A stretch of DNA of 64,000 nt from DASXZH01 sp036502005. GTDB lineage: Bacteria > Armatimonadota > Fimbriimonadia > Fimbriimonadales > Fimbriimonadaceae. This document shows, in pieces, positions 34,282-43,034 of the stretch. The first letter of the stretch is position 1. Each line of letters begins with the position of its first letter. Location: positions 1-64,000 of the forward strand of contig DASXZH010000094.1 of assembly GCA_036502005.1 (NCBI GenBank), in the 5' to 3' direction. The notes under the pieces were generated by a model that saw only the letters and a list, made by a program, of their open reading frames with translations, was not told where the DNA came from and did not search any database. A program made the position numbers and the translations under genes.

Positions 34282-34371
34282 CGAGCGACCAACTCTATAA
34301 GAATCGTTTCACACGGCCCCTCTCGCTCGTATTAACTTCGTAGAAGGTAACTTGTAGCGTCCCGAGACACC

Positions 34372-35301
34372 ATGCACAGCCACTCCCATAGCCACGGGCA
34401 TTCCCATGCGGGGCACCACCATCACCCGCCCGCCAATTTCGGAAAGGCTTTTGCGATTGGGGCTCTGCTCAATACAGCCTTTGTGATCACGGAGGTGGTT
34501 TTTGGCATACGCGCGGGCTCGATGTCCCTGTTGGCCGATGCGGGCCATAACTTAAGCGATGTGCTCGGCCTTTTAATGGCTTGGGGCGCGGCTGTATGGT
34601 CGATCAAGCCGGCGAACAGCACCCACACTTACGGCTTTAGAAGCACCTCGATCTTGGCCGCCCTGTTCAACTCCAGTTTGCTCTTGGTCGCGGTCGGCGC
34701 TATTGGTTATGAAGCTGTTCGGCGCTTGTTTGAAGCAACCCCAGTCGAAGGCAACGTCGTTGCGTGGGTTGCCGGGTTTGGCATTTTAGTCAACGGCAGC
34801 GTGGCGCTCATGTTCATCAGCGGCAGCAAAGGGGATTTGAATATCCGGGCCGCCTTTAGCCATCTAGCGGCGGATGCCGTGATGGCGGCCGGAGTTATGA
34901 TTGGCGGCATCCTCATCACCATCACTGGCCAGCGTCTGATCGACCCGATTCTCAGCCTAGCCATTGTGATCCTCATCATGCTCGGCACCTGGGGCTTGTT
35001 CAAAGATGCCCTCAAGTTCGCCCTGCAGGGCGTTCCTCCCGGCATGAAGCTGGAAGAAGTCCGAGGTTGCCTGCAAGGCATTCCCGCCGTGGAAGCCGTC
35101 CACGACCTCCATGTTTGGGGGATGAGCACGACCGAGGTTGCCCTAACCGCTCATCTGGTGGCACCGACCGCTGCCGATACCGATGACCTTATTAGAAAGG
35201 CCGCCGATGCTTTGCACGATCAGTTCGGTATCCATCATGTGACTTTGCAGATCGAACAGAACGCGCCGTGCGCTGAAGGCTGCGACGGTCCTTGTGTTTA
35301 G
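34372..35301 (+). CDS. His-rich CDF zinc/cobalt efflux protein (CzcD/ZitB-like)
   Basis: 309-aa cation efflux protein. It starts with a metal-binding His/Ser block (HSHSHSHGHSHAGHHHH), has six membrane helices, and TM2 carries LLADAGHNLSDVLGL with the zinc-site His and Asp. TM5 repeats the pattern in FSHLAADAVMAAG. The cytosolic C-terminal domain (about 215-295) ends with a Cys-rich tail, APCAEGCDGPCV, which may bind metal. Similar to CzcD/ZitB, exporting Zn, Co or Cd in exchange for protons. It is not closely related to the CDF gene at 5.4 kb. Confidence 0.9.
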   Translation: MHSHSHSHGHSHAGHHHHPPANFGKAFAIGALLNTAFVITEVVFGIRAGSMSLLADAGHNLSDVLGLLMAWGAAVWSIKPANSTHTYGFRSTSILAALFNSSLLLVAVGAIGYEAVRRLFEATPVEGNVVAWVAGFGILVNGSVALMFISGSKGDLNIRAAFSHLAADAVMAAGVMIGGILITITGQRLIDPILSLAIVILIMLGTWGLFKDALKFALQGVPPGMKLEEVRGCLQGIPAVEAVHDLHVWGMSTTEVALTAHLVAPTAADTDDLIRKAADALHDQFGIHHVTLQIEQNAPCAEGCDGPCV

Positions 35302-35306
35302 GAGTT

Positions 35307-35490
35307 CCCTTCCACTTGCGCTCCGGCGGAGGGGGAAGGGTCAGGGATGGGGGTCACTTTGTGGCCTGCGAAAGCTTCCTTGTTCAATTCTCAGGAAACT
35401 TGCTTCCGAAATTGCGGATTGCGCGGCAGCAAGCTGCCTTATTTAAGCGGGAGCAAGCTCCACGCAGTCCAAAGCTTCGCAACGGAACGT
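35307..35490. repeat. Family B hairpin (reverse orientation) plus local inverted repeats
   Basis: CCTTCCACTTGCGCTCCGGC then GGAGGGGGAAGGGTC and GGGATGGGGG match the reverse complement of the family B hairpin at 15.7 and 46.0 kb. Downstream, GCGAAAGCTT and AAAGCTTCGC form a second, wider pair, and GGCAGCAAGCTGCC a third. The convergent gap to the hydrolase gene holds no gene. Confidence 0.6.
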
Positions 35491-35507
35491 AGCGATGTCA
35501 GATCGAG

Positions 35508-37952
35508 TTATTTCCAAGCACTGTTCTCTGCCCAATACTGCCCCTTCGGACCAAAGAATCCCGCTCCTTCTACACCTGCATAACCTCCAGAGAAAACGTC
35601 CGGATTGTAAATGGTCCAGTCCGGGAAACCAACTCCCGAGACAAAGTAAGGCGTTCGATCCAAAGTGCGAAAGCCGGCCACTCCTGTTGCGCTAACGGCT
35701 GCGTTGAGAGTCCCGCCTGGTTCCCTCCAGCAAAAGAGAGCTGCCGTTCGGTTGCCGGAAATTGTTTTGTCGTGTACCTGGAGCTTGTGCCTGCTAACCT
35801 GAATGGGAGCTCTGCCAAATAAAACGGACCAAGCCGCATTAGTGTCCTTGTTTCCGTAAACGATCGCGTTTCCGAAGCGGTGGCGATCGGCCAAAAACTC
35901 CTTATCCGAAACAACCTTCAATGCACCGTTACCGCGATACCAAAAGCTCTCGGAATCGAATCGCGCCTTATTGAAGGACCACGCGTTTTCTTCGGCGTTG
36001 CCAGTGGTCCCATAAACCAGAACCGCGTGATTATTAAAGGCCTCCTTAAAAGGACCAATCTGTGAGCTAGGCCCGCGCGCGCAGATTTGCCAGGCGCCAT
36101 TGGCAAACTCGTAATTGCCACTCGAGCTGTAAACATGCTGGCCATCAATCAACAACTGCCCACTGTTGTAGTTAGCCGGCAGATACAAGCGGGCGACGTT
36201 TGAAGTGCTCACATTTCCGGCCGCGTCGATGTGAATATGGCTCGGGGTGAGGGGCTTGATCTGGCCCAGAATAGTGACGCCATTGTAAGAGGGACTCACG
36301 GCCAGATCGACGGTTGTGAAATCGATGGTCTTGGCTTCCCTTTTTGTATGGGCTTTCAAGTAGTCCATCATCTCAGGCCATTCCAAGCACGAAGCACCCT
36401 TCGTAAGCGGCGTCGACCACCAGTGCCCCACTCCCGGCTGCTCGTGGTAGACGGTGTCGAGATCGAATGCGGAGAGCGCGGCATGCATATTCCGGGCTTC
36501 CTCAACCGGCACGTTGTCATCGGCGCCGCCGTGCAAAATGTACACCCCTTCGTCGTTATAGTTGGACAAAAGGGCCATTGTGTTGCTGGTCGCTGCCGCC
36601 CGCTGAAAGATGCCTGCAATGGGGGCAGGATGAGCATTCAGAGGAACTCCTACATAGGTGTAAAAACTCGCCCAACCGGCGCTGACGGCGATTGCCGCCC
36701 ACTTATCGGGGAAAAGCGCCCCAAACTGCCAAGTCCCGTGGCCGCCCATCGAGTGGCCTGTCACATAAGTGTGCTGCGGATCGGTGGCGTATTCTTTCGC
36801 CGCAACCTTGAGAACATCCAAGCCGTCTTCCCGCCCCCAGTCCTCCCAATCGAACGCGTAAGGCCTTCGGTTGGTCGCACAGGCGACGTACGCCCAATCC
36901 TTGGACGAGTAGGCATCGGCTTGGCCGCTTGCCTCAACGCCTGCGCCGTGGAGGCTCAGCATCATAGCGAGACCGGGCATAGGATCGGGAGGAGGAACAA
37001 CGGCGTAGTATTGAACGCTGTCGTCCACTGGGCTAATGTATGTCTCTTTTCTAGTCTGGGTTGACTTCCTGATTCGAAACTTGGTGGAAGTTTCGTCCAG
37101 CGATTTGCCGTTCTTTTGAACCGTTATCGTTAGAGGAACTTCCGCGTCTTTTTGCCAATCCTCTTGGGGCAGGTTCACACGCACCTTCAAGATCGAATAA
37201 GGCTGGATCTCAGGAACCGAGGTTTCCTTTGCTCCTTTGCCTGGGAAATTGGCGACTACGGTTAGGTCTCGTTGTGGCGAAGCGGTGCAGTTCTCCAACA
37301 CAACCGCTCCAAAATCATCGTTCGTTTTGGTGTCGAGCACCGCATCGGGCATCGTCATGTCCGAAGGATTGATTCTCACTTCGGATTTGGGGCTTTCCAA
37401 CCCAACGCTAAGGCTTCCACGGCCGGTCAAGACGAGCAGTTCATTCTCGCCCTTTTTAAGCATGGCCGGAATTTCAACATAACCGTTGCCATAGGGATCT
37501 CCCGTCCTCGGCACTCCGTTCAGGTACATCATCGTATCGCCGGTCGTGTGTAGAATAACGGGCCGGTCACTATCAGAATTGATTTGACAGTAGGCATATC
37601 CGCCTTCGAATGGGGCGCCGCTAAAATTGCCGTTCTTGTCCGCTTTGAAAATGTGCCATTGCCTTTTGGCGCCGTTGGCAGCGGTCACGCTCGCCCCATC
37701 AGTTGGGCTTGCCATTTCCCCGGTTACTATTTGTTTCTCAATGGGGTCGATGGCAAATGGGATCCGCCCACCTCTGCCCGTGGGTGGAATGGCCAAAAGG
37801 GTTGTTATCTGAAGTGTTTGTTGGTTACCAGGGAAATCTATTGATGTCGATTGCGCGCAAAGGAGGGAGATGAGCGGTACAAGCATTGGAACTACTAGTT
37901 TACGCTTTCTTTGAACCCGGCGGGGAGGCAGCCGGCCTGGGTAGATTTTCAC
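35508..37952 (-). CDS. Large secreted alpha/beta-hydrolase (esterase/peptidase-like)
   Basis: 814 aa from GTG 37952; ATG 37886 is an alternative that still leaves a short signal sequence (MLVPLISLLCAQS). The N-terminal half (about 60-300) is beta-rich with no motif I know. The hydrolase domain has the nucleophile elbow VTGHSMGGHGTWQF (Ser401 in the long form), a likely acid in LHGGADDNVPVEEA and His in QPGVGHWW, giving a full catalytic triad as in PHB-depolymerase-like and prolyl-oligopeptidase-like enzymes. A C-terminal beta-rich region of about 250 residues follows. Substrate unknown; polymer or peptide degradation outside the cytoplasm is plausible. Confidence 0.8.
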   Translation of the reverse strand: MKIYPGRLPPRRVQRKRKLVVPMLVPLISLLCAQSTSIDFPGNQQTLQITTLLAIPPTGRGGRIPFAIDPIEKQIVTGEMASPTDGASVTAANGAKRQWHIFKADKNGNFSGAPFEGGYAYCQINSDSDRPVILHTTGDTMMYLNGVPRTGDPYGNGYVEIPAMLKKGENELLVLTGRGSLSVGLESPKSEVRINPSDMTMPDAVLDTKTNDDFGAVVLENCTASPQRDLTVVANFPGKGAKETSVPEIQPYSILKVRVNLPQEDWQKDAEVPLTITVQKNGKSLDETSTKFRIRKSTQTRKETYISPVDDSVQYYAVVPPPDPMPGLAMMLSLHGAGVEASGQADAYSSKDWAYVACATNRRPYAFDWEDWGREDGLDVLKVAAKEYATDPQHTYVTGHSMGGHGTWQFGALFPDKWAAIAVSAGWASFYTYVGVPLNAHPAPIAGIFQRAAATSNTMALLSNYNDEGVYILHGGADDNVPVEEARNMHAALSAFDLDTVYHEQPGVGHWWSTPLTKGASCLEWPEMMDYLKAHTKREAKTIDFTTVDLAVSPSYNGVTILGQIKPLTPSHIHIDAAGNVSTSNVARLYLPANYNSGQLLIDGQHVYSSSGNYEFANGAWQICARGPSSQIGPFKEAFNNHAVLVYGTTGNAEENAWSFNKARFDSESFWYRGNGALKVVSDKEFLADRHRFGNAIVYGNKDTNAAWSVLFGRAPIQVSRHKLQVHDKTISGNRTAALFCWREPGGTLNAAVSATGVAGFRTLDRTPYFVSGVGFPDWTIYNPDVFSGGYAGVEGAGFFGPKGQYWAENSAWK

Positions 37953-37997
37953 TAGGCACGATACGCGAGTTAATCCTGAGGCTGATCTCGCCTAGCA

Positions 37998-39002
37998 TCA
38001 TAGGGTTTCGCCGAGAGAGGAGTCTTGGCTGGCCGCGCTGAGTTGTTCAACAAGATCCGTGCAGTTGGAGATAGCATCGCTCCACGCAACTTTTCCTTGA
38101 GTTGTTTGAACGGAATATTTAAGCGTTCCACGCGAGGCGCCGGGACCTCGCATAAAACTGCCTTTTTCAATCCGTGAGATAGGCACATCTACCTTTTTCG
38201 ATCCAAAAATATTGTAGTACAGCAACTGGTCGCCGCTAAGAACAATTCGCTCGTTGAGATAGCTCAATATGCCGTACCCAAGCAGCACATAGAACACGGA
38301 GCTAACACCAATAGCAAAGAGGGGCGCAGTAATAGGGGTTTGCTGCCAGACTCCGTTCATCTTCATCATCGCGCCGGTTAGGTACTGGGTTGTAAACCCA
38401 TAGATTAAAGCTCCAGTCAGAGGGAAAACAAAAGCTGCGACGAGGAAGATATCGGGCGACCGATAGCGAAATGTTCCCGTCTTTGGAGGGGAGTGATCTT
38501 TGCTGATGAAGAACGCCTTAAGCCGTTCATAGTCAGCGATCTCGTCGCTGAAGACCATGTTGCCACCAGGCGTTTGGACAATACAACGGTGGTGCATTGG
38601 CGCCATTTGGCTGGACGATGGCTGGCTTAAAGTTTTTTCCTGCACGTCGATTACTTGATTTAGCGTGAAACTTAGGCAAACGACCCCCGATGCATTTGTC
38701 CACTGCACTTCGTCGCCATTGATTTCGATTTTCTCGTTCGCGTACGCCATTCGGTAGCGGATGCCGGCGACGAGTACGGCAATTCCGATAAGCGTAAAAG
38801 GAAATAGAACCCAGGCGAACGGCCACCGGGAGCCGTGCATATTGAACCGATGGCCGGGATCGATCAGAATAAAGGTAGCTAATCCAATAAACGACAACCA
38901 GAAAATCGAGAACAGGGTTAAGGAACCGCCCAAGCTGCCGATTCCACTTTCGCTGTAATCGAAAGTTCCCTCTAGTTTGGCATCGTTCGCGCCTGGAGCC
39001 AC
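37998..39002 (-). CDS. PH-like-domain membrane protein, duplicated form (family member 1)
   Basis: 334 aa. Two units, each a pair of membrane helices followed by a soluble beta domain. Helices at about 26-48 and 62-84 are followed by the soluble unit with EKIEINGDEVQWTNASGVV and later NMVFSDEIADYERLKAFF. A second helix pair at about 185-205 and 225-245 is followed by ERIVLSGDQLLYYNIFGSKKVDVPISRI and KVAWSDAISNCTDLVEQL. The pattern 'helix pair, V.W or Y..., then I.W/aWSD..., then Asp/Leu helix' recurs in three more proteins in this window. Function unknown. Confidence 0.7.
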   Translation of the reverse strand: MAPGANDAKLEGTFDYSESGIGSLGGSLTLFSIFWLSFIGLATFILIDPGHRFNMHGSRWPFAWVLFPFTLIGIAVLVAGIRYRMAYANEKIEINGDEVQWTNASGVVCLSFTLNQVIDVQEKTLSQPSSSQMAPMHHRCIVQTPGGNMVFSDEIADYERLKAFFISKDHSPPKTGTFRYRSPDIFLVAAFVFPLTGALIYGFTTQYLTGAMMKMNGVWQQTPITAPLFAIGVSSVFYVLLGYGILSYLNERIVLSGDQLLYYNIFGSKKVDVPISRIEKGSFMRGPGASRGTLKYSVQTTQGKVAWSDAISNCTDLVEQLSAASQDSSLGETL

Positions 39003-39060
39003 AATTCATGTTAACCTGTTTCGCAAGCGGAAGGCCTATCGAAGTCCGTAGAATAGCTAT

Positions 39061-39459
39061 ATGAGCAAAGTCGAGAAAAACGAGCAGGATTGGAAAGAAG
39101 CCCTAACCCCAGAGCAATATCATGTCCTTCGCGAGAAAGGCACCGAGCGCGCCTTCACCGGCAAGTATTGGAACCTGAAAGACGATGGCACCTACCTCTG
39201 CGCTGGCTGCGGCACCGAGCTTTTCAACTCCGAAACCAAGTTCGATTCGGGCTGCGGCTGGCCAAGCTTTTACGATGGCCTCGATAAGGACAAGATCGTT
39301 GAGACGGTGGACAACACTTTTGGAATGCAACGGGTTGAAGTGACATGTGCAAAGTGCGGCGGACACTTAGGCCACGTTTTTCCGGATGGCCCCCGCCCGA
39401 CGGGTCTGCGATACTGCATCAATTCGGCGAGTTTGGATTTTAAGAAGCGCGAGGAGTAG
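39061..39459 (+). CDS. msrB: Peptide methionine-R-sulfoxide reductase
   Basis: 132-aa enzyme reducing the R-epimer of methionine sulfoxide in proteins. Structural zinc is bound by C47, C50 (CAGC) and C96, C99 (CAKC). The catalytic Cys119 is in RYCINSASL, and the resolving Cys is probably Cys65 in FDSGCGWPSF. Conserved TKFDSGCGWPSF and GHLGHVFPDGP are intact. No signal peptide, so cytosolic. It lies between two PH-like membrane protein genes of opposite orientation, with 58 bp to the upstream divergent one. Confidence 0.96.
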   Translation: MSKVEKNEQDWKEALTPEQYHVLREKGTERAFTGKYWNLKDDGTYLCAGCGTELFNSETKFDSGCGWPSFYDGLDKDKIVETVDNTFGMQRVEVTCAKCGGHLGHVFPDGPRPTGLRYCINSASLDFKKREE

Positions 39460-39460
39460 C

Positions 39461-39868
39461 CTAGCGGTCGCCATATTTCCAAACCGGACCGTCGGGCTGG
39501 TTCGCGCAAATCTGGAGTGCGGCAACTAGGTCGTCCGATGTCCCCGAATCTCCGACGGTAATGGTCCAAGTCAGTGGTCTCTTCCTTGTTGCCAACTCAT
39601 AGAAAATGTCGCCGGTTCCAACGCGAGTCTTTATAAAGGAACCAGCAACGACATCAGCGGAATCGCAACTGAGAACGACTGTCTTTCCTTTTCGCCATTC
39701 TATTTGGCCATTAAGAACAGAAATAGACTCGTCCCTCTTTGCAAAGTTCAAGATTGCTAGCACTAGAAGTAAAATCCCGAAGCCTAGGAGACTGTAGGGA
39801 ATCGATGCCTGAACAATGCCTCCGGAAGCAAGCAAAAAGATGGCTGCGCCCATCATAAAAACGGCCAC
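39461..39868 (-). CDS. PH-like-domain membrane protein, short form (family member 2)
   Basis: 135 aa with two N-terminal helices (about 3-20 and 24-42) and one soluble beta domain: ISVLNGQIEWRKGKTVVLSC, FYELATRKRPLTWTITVG and TSDDLVAALQICANQ. This is the same order as in the genes at 38.0, 44.8 and 61.2 kb (hairpin anchor, beta strands with a W in the first, a second W strand, final helix). It begins one base after the msrB stop but on the opposite strand. Unknown function. Confidence 0.65.
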   Translation of the reverse strand: MAVFMMGAAIFLLASGGIVQASIPYSLLGFGILLLVLAILNFAKRDESISVLNGQIEWRKGKTVVLSCDSADVVAGSFIKTRVGTGDIFYELATRKRPLTWTITVGDSGTSDDLVAALQICANQPDGPVWKYGDR

Positions 39869-39950
39869 TATGCCGACAAGGATCGCTTGCGAAGTGCGAT
39901 ACTTGGCAGAGCTATAGATTACGCTTTGAACGCTATTTGACTGGCCGCCT

Positions 39951-40619
39951 ATGAAAAAGATTCTAACACTTATCCTTACTCTTAGCCCTTTACTTTGCCT
40001 TGCTCAAACCATCTGCATTGACCCAGGCCACCCGTCGGAAAACGGCGTTGGGACACATGGCAAGCACGTGACAGAGCTTCACGCAGCTTGGGTGGTTTCC
40101 CTAAAGCTTCAAAAGATCCTGGAAGCGGATGGCTACAAAGTCGTCCTCACCAAAAGCTCAGAGCACGAAGTCGTTAGAAACATCCGAAGGGCAGAAGTGG
40201 CAAACGAAGCCAATGCTGCGCTATCGGTGCGCCTACATTGCGACGCCGGAACAAAACCAGGCATTGCTGTTTACTACCCGGCCAAACAAGGGCATGTAAA
40301 CGATAAAACCGGCCCGAGCGAAGAAGTGATCAAAGGGAGCCACAAAGCTGGGGTTATTTTCCATAAGGCGCTTATCCAATCCTTGGATGGCGCTCTGCAA
40401 GATCGCGGTCTTCTCACAGATTCGGAAACCTACATTGGTGGCAAGCAAGGGGGCGCCCTTACCGGCTCTATCTACTCCACGGTGCCTGTGGTTCTGGTGG
40501 AAATGGCGGTGCTACAGAACGAGCATGACGACCTGTTTATTTCGACCGAAGATGGGCAAAACACCGTCGCGAAAGCGCTGGCGGCGGGGGTCGAGGCGGC
40601 CGTACCGCGAAAAAATTAA
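39951..40619 (+). CDS. Secreted N-acetylmuramoyl-L-alanine amidase
   Basis: 222 aa with signal peptide 1-19 (MKKILTLILTLSPLLCLAQ). Amidase_3 fold zinc enzyme that cleaves the amide bond between MurNAc and the stem peptide. Zinc ligands are visible as His27 in IDPGHP, Glu42 in TELHAAW and the His in VRLHCDAG, and the catalytic Glu is in VLVEMAVLQNEHD near residue 185. No peptidoglycan-binding module is present. It ends just before a terminator belonging to the convergent ppa gene. Confidence 0.9.
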   Translation: MKKILTLILTLSPLLCLAQTICIDPGHPSENGVGTHGKHVTELHAAWVVSLKLQKILEADGYKVVLTKSSEHEVVRNIRRAEVANEANAALSVRLHCDAGTKPGIAVYYPAKQGHVNDKTGPSEEVIKGSHKAGVIFHKALIQSLDGALQDRGLLTDSETYIGGKQGGALTGSIYSTVPVVLVEMAVLQNEHDDLFISTEDGQNTVAKALAAGVEAAVPRKN

Positions 40620-40646
40620 AAAGAGTCCGCGACGCTGCGGCCACTC
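40610..40646 (-). terminator. Intrinsic terminator of ppa
   Basis: On the minus strand GAGTGGCCGC and GCGGACTC pair around AGCGTC with a two-base bulge, followed by TTTTTAATTTTTT. It starts 5 bp after the ppa stop codon and the T-run overlaps the last bases of the convergent amidase gene. Confidence 0.85.
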
Positions 40647-40650
40647 AAAG

Positions 40651-41163
40651 TTACTTCTGATCGGTTCGATACTTCTGAATCAGCTCGATGGCGAGCGAAA
40701 CATCGTTCCAACCAATAACATCCACATCTTTCTCTTCGAGCTGTTTGTAAACCTCAAAGAAGTGGATGATCTCTTTAAGCGTGTGCTCGTTAAGATCGTT
40801 GATCGATTTTCGATAGTTGTAGCGAGGGTCTTTCGTGGCCACGCAAAGGATTTTTTCATCAGGCCCTTTCTCGTCGCGCATCTCGAGAACGCCAATAGCC
40901 TTAGCCTCAACAACGCAACCCGGGAACGTGGGATGCAGAAGAAGCACGAGGCAATCGATCGGATCTCCGTCTAGGTAGTGGGTCTGCGGAATATATCCGT
41001 AGTCAAATGGGTAGAAAAGAGGCGAGAAAAGGACGCGGTCCAGCTTTACTAGACCGGTGTCTTTATCAACCTCATATTTGTTGGTGCTTCCTTTCGGAAT
41101 TTCAATAACCGTGTTAAAAACGGCGGGCGCGTCAGGCCCAATTGGAACATCTAAGAGCGACAC
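40651..41163 (-). CDS. ppa: Inorganic pyrophosphatase (family I)
   Basis: 170-aa soluble enzyme hydrolysing PPi to two phosphates and so driving biosynthetic reactions. Conserved family I residues: VIEIPKGSTNKYE, DYGYIPQT, the metal-binding DGDPIDCLVL (three Asp), and KDPRYN with the following active-site Asp in KSINDLNEH. Length is typical of bacterial enzymes. Monocistronic: a palindromic repeat lies upstream and a terminator directly follows. Confidence 0.96.
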   Translation of the reverse strand: MSLLDVPIGPDAPAVFNTVIEIPKGSTNKYEVDKDTGLVKLDRVLFSPLFYPFDYGYIPQTHYLDGDPIDCLVLLLHPTFPGCVVEAKAIGVLEMRDEKGPDEKILCVATKDPRYNYRKSINDLNEHTLKEIIHFFEVYKQLEEKDVDVIGWNDVSLAIELIQKYRTDQK

Positions 41164-41182
41164 AGTATCTCCATTAGTAAGA

Positions 41183-41350
41183 GTGTGACAGAAGGGCTAG
41201 AAGTGATATGTGATAGGTGATATGTGATAGGTGATAGGTGATAGGTGAGAAGGGGCTTGTACGTAATTATTATCGACGCGCTCATTTTGCCTGTCACCTA
41301 TCACCTATCACTTTTCACATTCAACTATCACCTACCGCTTGTCACACATG
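41183..41350. repeat. TGATAGGTGATA inverted repeat cluster
   Basis: Four to five near-direct copies of GTGATAGGTGATA at 41203-41249 face three copies of TATCACCTATCAC at about 41292-41335. The outermost arms GTGTGACAG (about 41183) and CTTGTCACAC (about 41339) also pair. The same unit brackets the family B hairpin at 15.7 kb. The element fills the gap between ppa and the next gene. Confidence 0.8.
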
Positions 41351-41384
41351 CAATATGGGGTTAATATAACAAAAAGGAGTTGTG

Positions 41385-41630
41385 ATGGAAATCCGTTTTG
41401 AAAAACTGACTGTTGCTGAACCGCGACACGAGTGGGTACACGCCACTCTCACGCGGGCCAAAGTGCCGGGCGGATGGCTGGTAAGCGTCTTCTGGAGTTC
41501 GATTCAAGCAGGTGGGACCGGTTTAATGTTCTACCCAGATCCCCTTCACGAATGGGATGGAAGCAGCCTTCCCGACGACCTTGATCATCCCCATCGGCAC
41601 GACCACGCGGTCAAAGCCAGCGTCGGCTAA
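41385..41630 (+). CDS. Small protein of unknown function
   Basis: 81 aa from ATG 41385, preceded by a good ribosome-binding site AAGGAG (41374-41379) at five bases spacing; a GTG at 41382 would be less well placed. Sequence features: Trp-rich middle (WVHATL, GGWLVSVFWSS), an FYPDPLHEW stretch and a His-rich tail (HPHRHDHA). No membrane segment. I do not recognise it. The Shine-Dalgarno signal is the main support for it being real. Confidence 0.65.
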   Translation: MEIRFEKLTVAEPRHEWVHATLTRAKVPGGWLVSVFWSSIQAGGTGLMFYPDPLHEWDGSSLPDDLDHPHRHDHAVKASVG

Positions 41631-41672
41631 AATCGCTACACGGCTGGAATTCGGATTTCAAGTCATACGTGT

Positions 41673-42017
41673 ATGGCTGATGAGTTAAAACACGTTGATA
41701 TGTTAGAGCATCCGGAAGCAGACCTTTCTGCGAACGCCGAAAAGGGTGCGGCTGTGGGCGGAGTGGCTGGCGTTGTAGCGGGCGCTTTGGCAGGTTCCCC
41801 TTTAGGCCCGGGCGGTGCCGCTATTGGAGCCGTCATCGGCGCTGTAGTTGGGGCCGTTGGCACGAGCGTAGTTGTTGCCGCAACCGATAACCAGGGCGAA
41901 AACCATTCGGATAGGATTCAATCCGAATCGGATGCGGTGGTTCGCCGAAATGAGTTGCCAAGCGATTCAGTTCTTTCTGATGTCCAAAGGTTAATCGATA
42001 CTGACGAAGAAATCTAG
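41673..42017 (+). CDS. Glycine-zipper-like small protein
   Basis: 114 aa. Residues 25-70 are a Gly/Ala/Val-rich hydrophobic stretch (AAVGGVAGVVAGALAGSPLG and AAIGAVIGAVVGAVG) with GxxxG spacing, i.e. a glycine-zipper region of the kind that packs in membranes or on envelope proteins. There is no signal peptide. The C-terminus is acidic with a helix (SVLSDVQRLIDTDEEI). Family unknown to me. It is followed after 24 bp by the phosphodiesterase-like gene. Confidence 0.65.
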   Translation: MADELKHVDMLEHPEADLSANAEKGAAVGGVAGVVAGALAGSPLGPGGAAIGAVIGAVVGAVGTSVVVAATDNQGENHSDRIQSESDAVVRRNELPSDSVLSDVQRLIDTDEEI

Positions 42018-42041
42018 GCTTCTGGCACGTCCCTTCAAAAC

Positions 42042-42674
42042 GTGCAGATTCTAAGCCATCGCGGTTATTGGAAGTCTCCGGCAGAAAAGAACTCCGCCAC
42101 TGCATTTACGCGTAGTTTTGAGCTTGGCTTTGGTACAGAGACAGATCTCCGCGAATTGAATGGAAGGCTTGTTATTAGTCATGATCCTCCTCTTGCAGGT
42201 GCATTGCTGATGGAGGAGTTCCTGGACATTTATCTGGGTTTCCCCAGCCGGTTGCCACTGGCATTGAACATCAAGGAAGATGGACTTCAAGATGCCCTCA
42301 CAAGAATTATCGCAGAACGTGACATCAGCAATTATTTCTGCTTTGATATGTCCACTCCCGACATGCTCTATTACTATTCAAAAGGGCTGAACACCTTTAC
42401 TCGCCAGAGCGACGTTGAACCAGAGCCCGTTTGCTATTCCCAATCGAATGGCATTTGGATGGACACGATGTTCCAAGAATGGATCGAACGAGACAATATT
42501 GTCCAACCTCTTGCAGATAGCAAACTTGTTTGCATCGTTTCACCGGATCTTCATGGCCGGCCGCACGAAGAATTCTGGGACCGATTGCTAGATTGGGATC
42601 TCATGCAAGAACAAAATCTGATGCTCTGCACCGATTTCCCTGAAGCTGCAGCCGCCAAGTTTAAAGCTAAGTGA
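42042..42674 (+). CDS. Glycerophosphodiester phosphodiesterase-like protein
   Basis: 210 aa from GTG 42042. The N-terminus MQILSHRGYWKSPAEKNSATAF has the HRG motif of the GDPD/PI-PLC TIM-barrel family. FGTETDLRELNGRLVISHDP follows with the E..D..... and HDP signature: acidic metal ligands and the second catalytic His. Length is short for the family (usually 230-260 aa). No signal peptide, so cytosolic. Likely hydrolyses phosphodiesters, but the annotated role of similar proteins varies. The start is weakly supported by a ribosome site. Confidence 0.75.
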   Translation: MQILSHRGYWKSPAEKNSATAFTRSFELGFGTETDLRELNGRLVISHDPPLAGALLMEEFLDIYLGFPSRLPLALNIKEDGLQDALTRIIAERDISNYFCFDMSTPDMLYYYSKGLNTFTRQSDVEPEPVCYSQSNGIWMDTMFQEWIERDNIVQPLADSKLVCIVSPDLHGRPHEEFWDRLLDWDLMQEQNLMLCTDFPEAAAAKFKAK

Positions 42675-42753
42675 AGGGGCTATTTCTGCTTCAAGTACAA
42701 GATTCTATAGAATTTGTTCTTTTTTTCCTTTTCGTCTATAATAGTTTCCGGGC

Positions 42754-43008
42754 ATGACAGAAGAGAGGGCGCACAAAATCGCTGCTACGCTTGTTAAGCA
42801 GTTTAGCCGGGAACGATACTTCGCAATTTCCCTCCCGAAATTCGAAGATTTGGACCTGATCGCCAAGACTTTGCGTGAAGAGTTTGGCTGTACCGTTGTG
42901 TGGAATTACCTGCGGAACAAGATCAACGTTTACTGTCCTGAAGTTACTCCTGCACCAGATCAGGCAGTAGTTTTAGTCGAACCAGCGCGCGTTCGTCTTT
43001 CCAGTTAA
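42754..43008 (+). CDS. Small conserved-looking protein, unknown function
   Basis: 84 aa. No recognised domain. The pattern EERAHKIAATLVKQFSRERY, LPKFEDLDLIAKTLREEFGC and VWNYLRNKINVYCPE suggests an alpha/beta mini-domain. An AT-rich promoter-like stretch (TCTATAATAG, with TATAAT at 42737-42742) lies just upstream of the ATG. Not clearly linked to either neighbour. Two or three hairpins follow. Confidence 0.55.
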   Translation: MTEERAHKIAATLVKQFSRERYFAISLPKFEDLDLIAKTLREEFGCTVVWNYLRNKINVYCPEVTPAPDQAVVLVEPARVRLSS

Positions 43009-43034
43009 ATTTCGCATCCATTCGATAAAAATAT

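Noticed and set aside
36231..37064. 277-codon plus-strand frame inside the secreted hydrolase gene
   Set aside because: Antisense to a gene with an intact catalytic triad; no recognisable protein motif.
41203..41345. Repeats considered as a CRISPR array
   Set aside because: Units are 7-13 bp, contiguous, and inverted on the right-hand side; no spacers and no cas genes.
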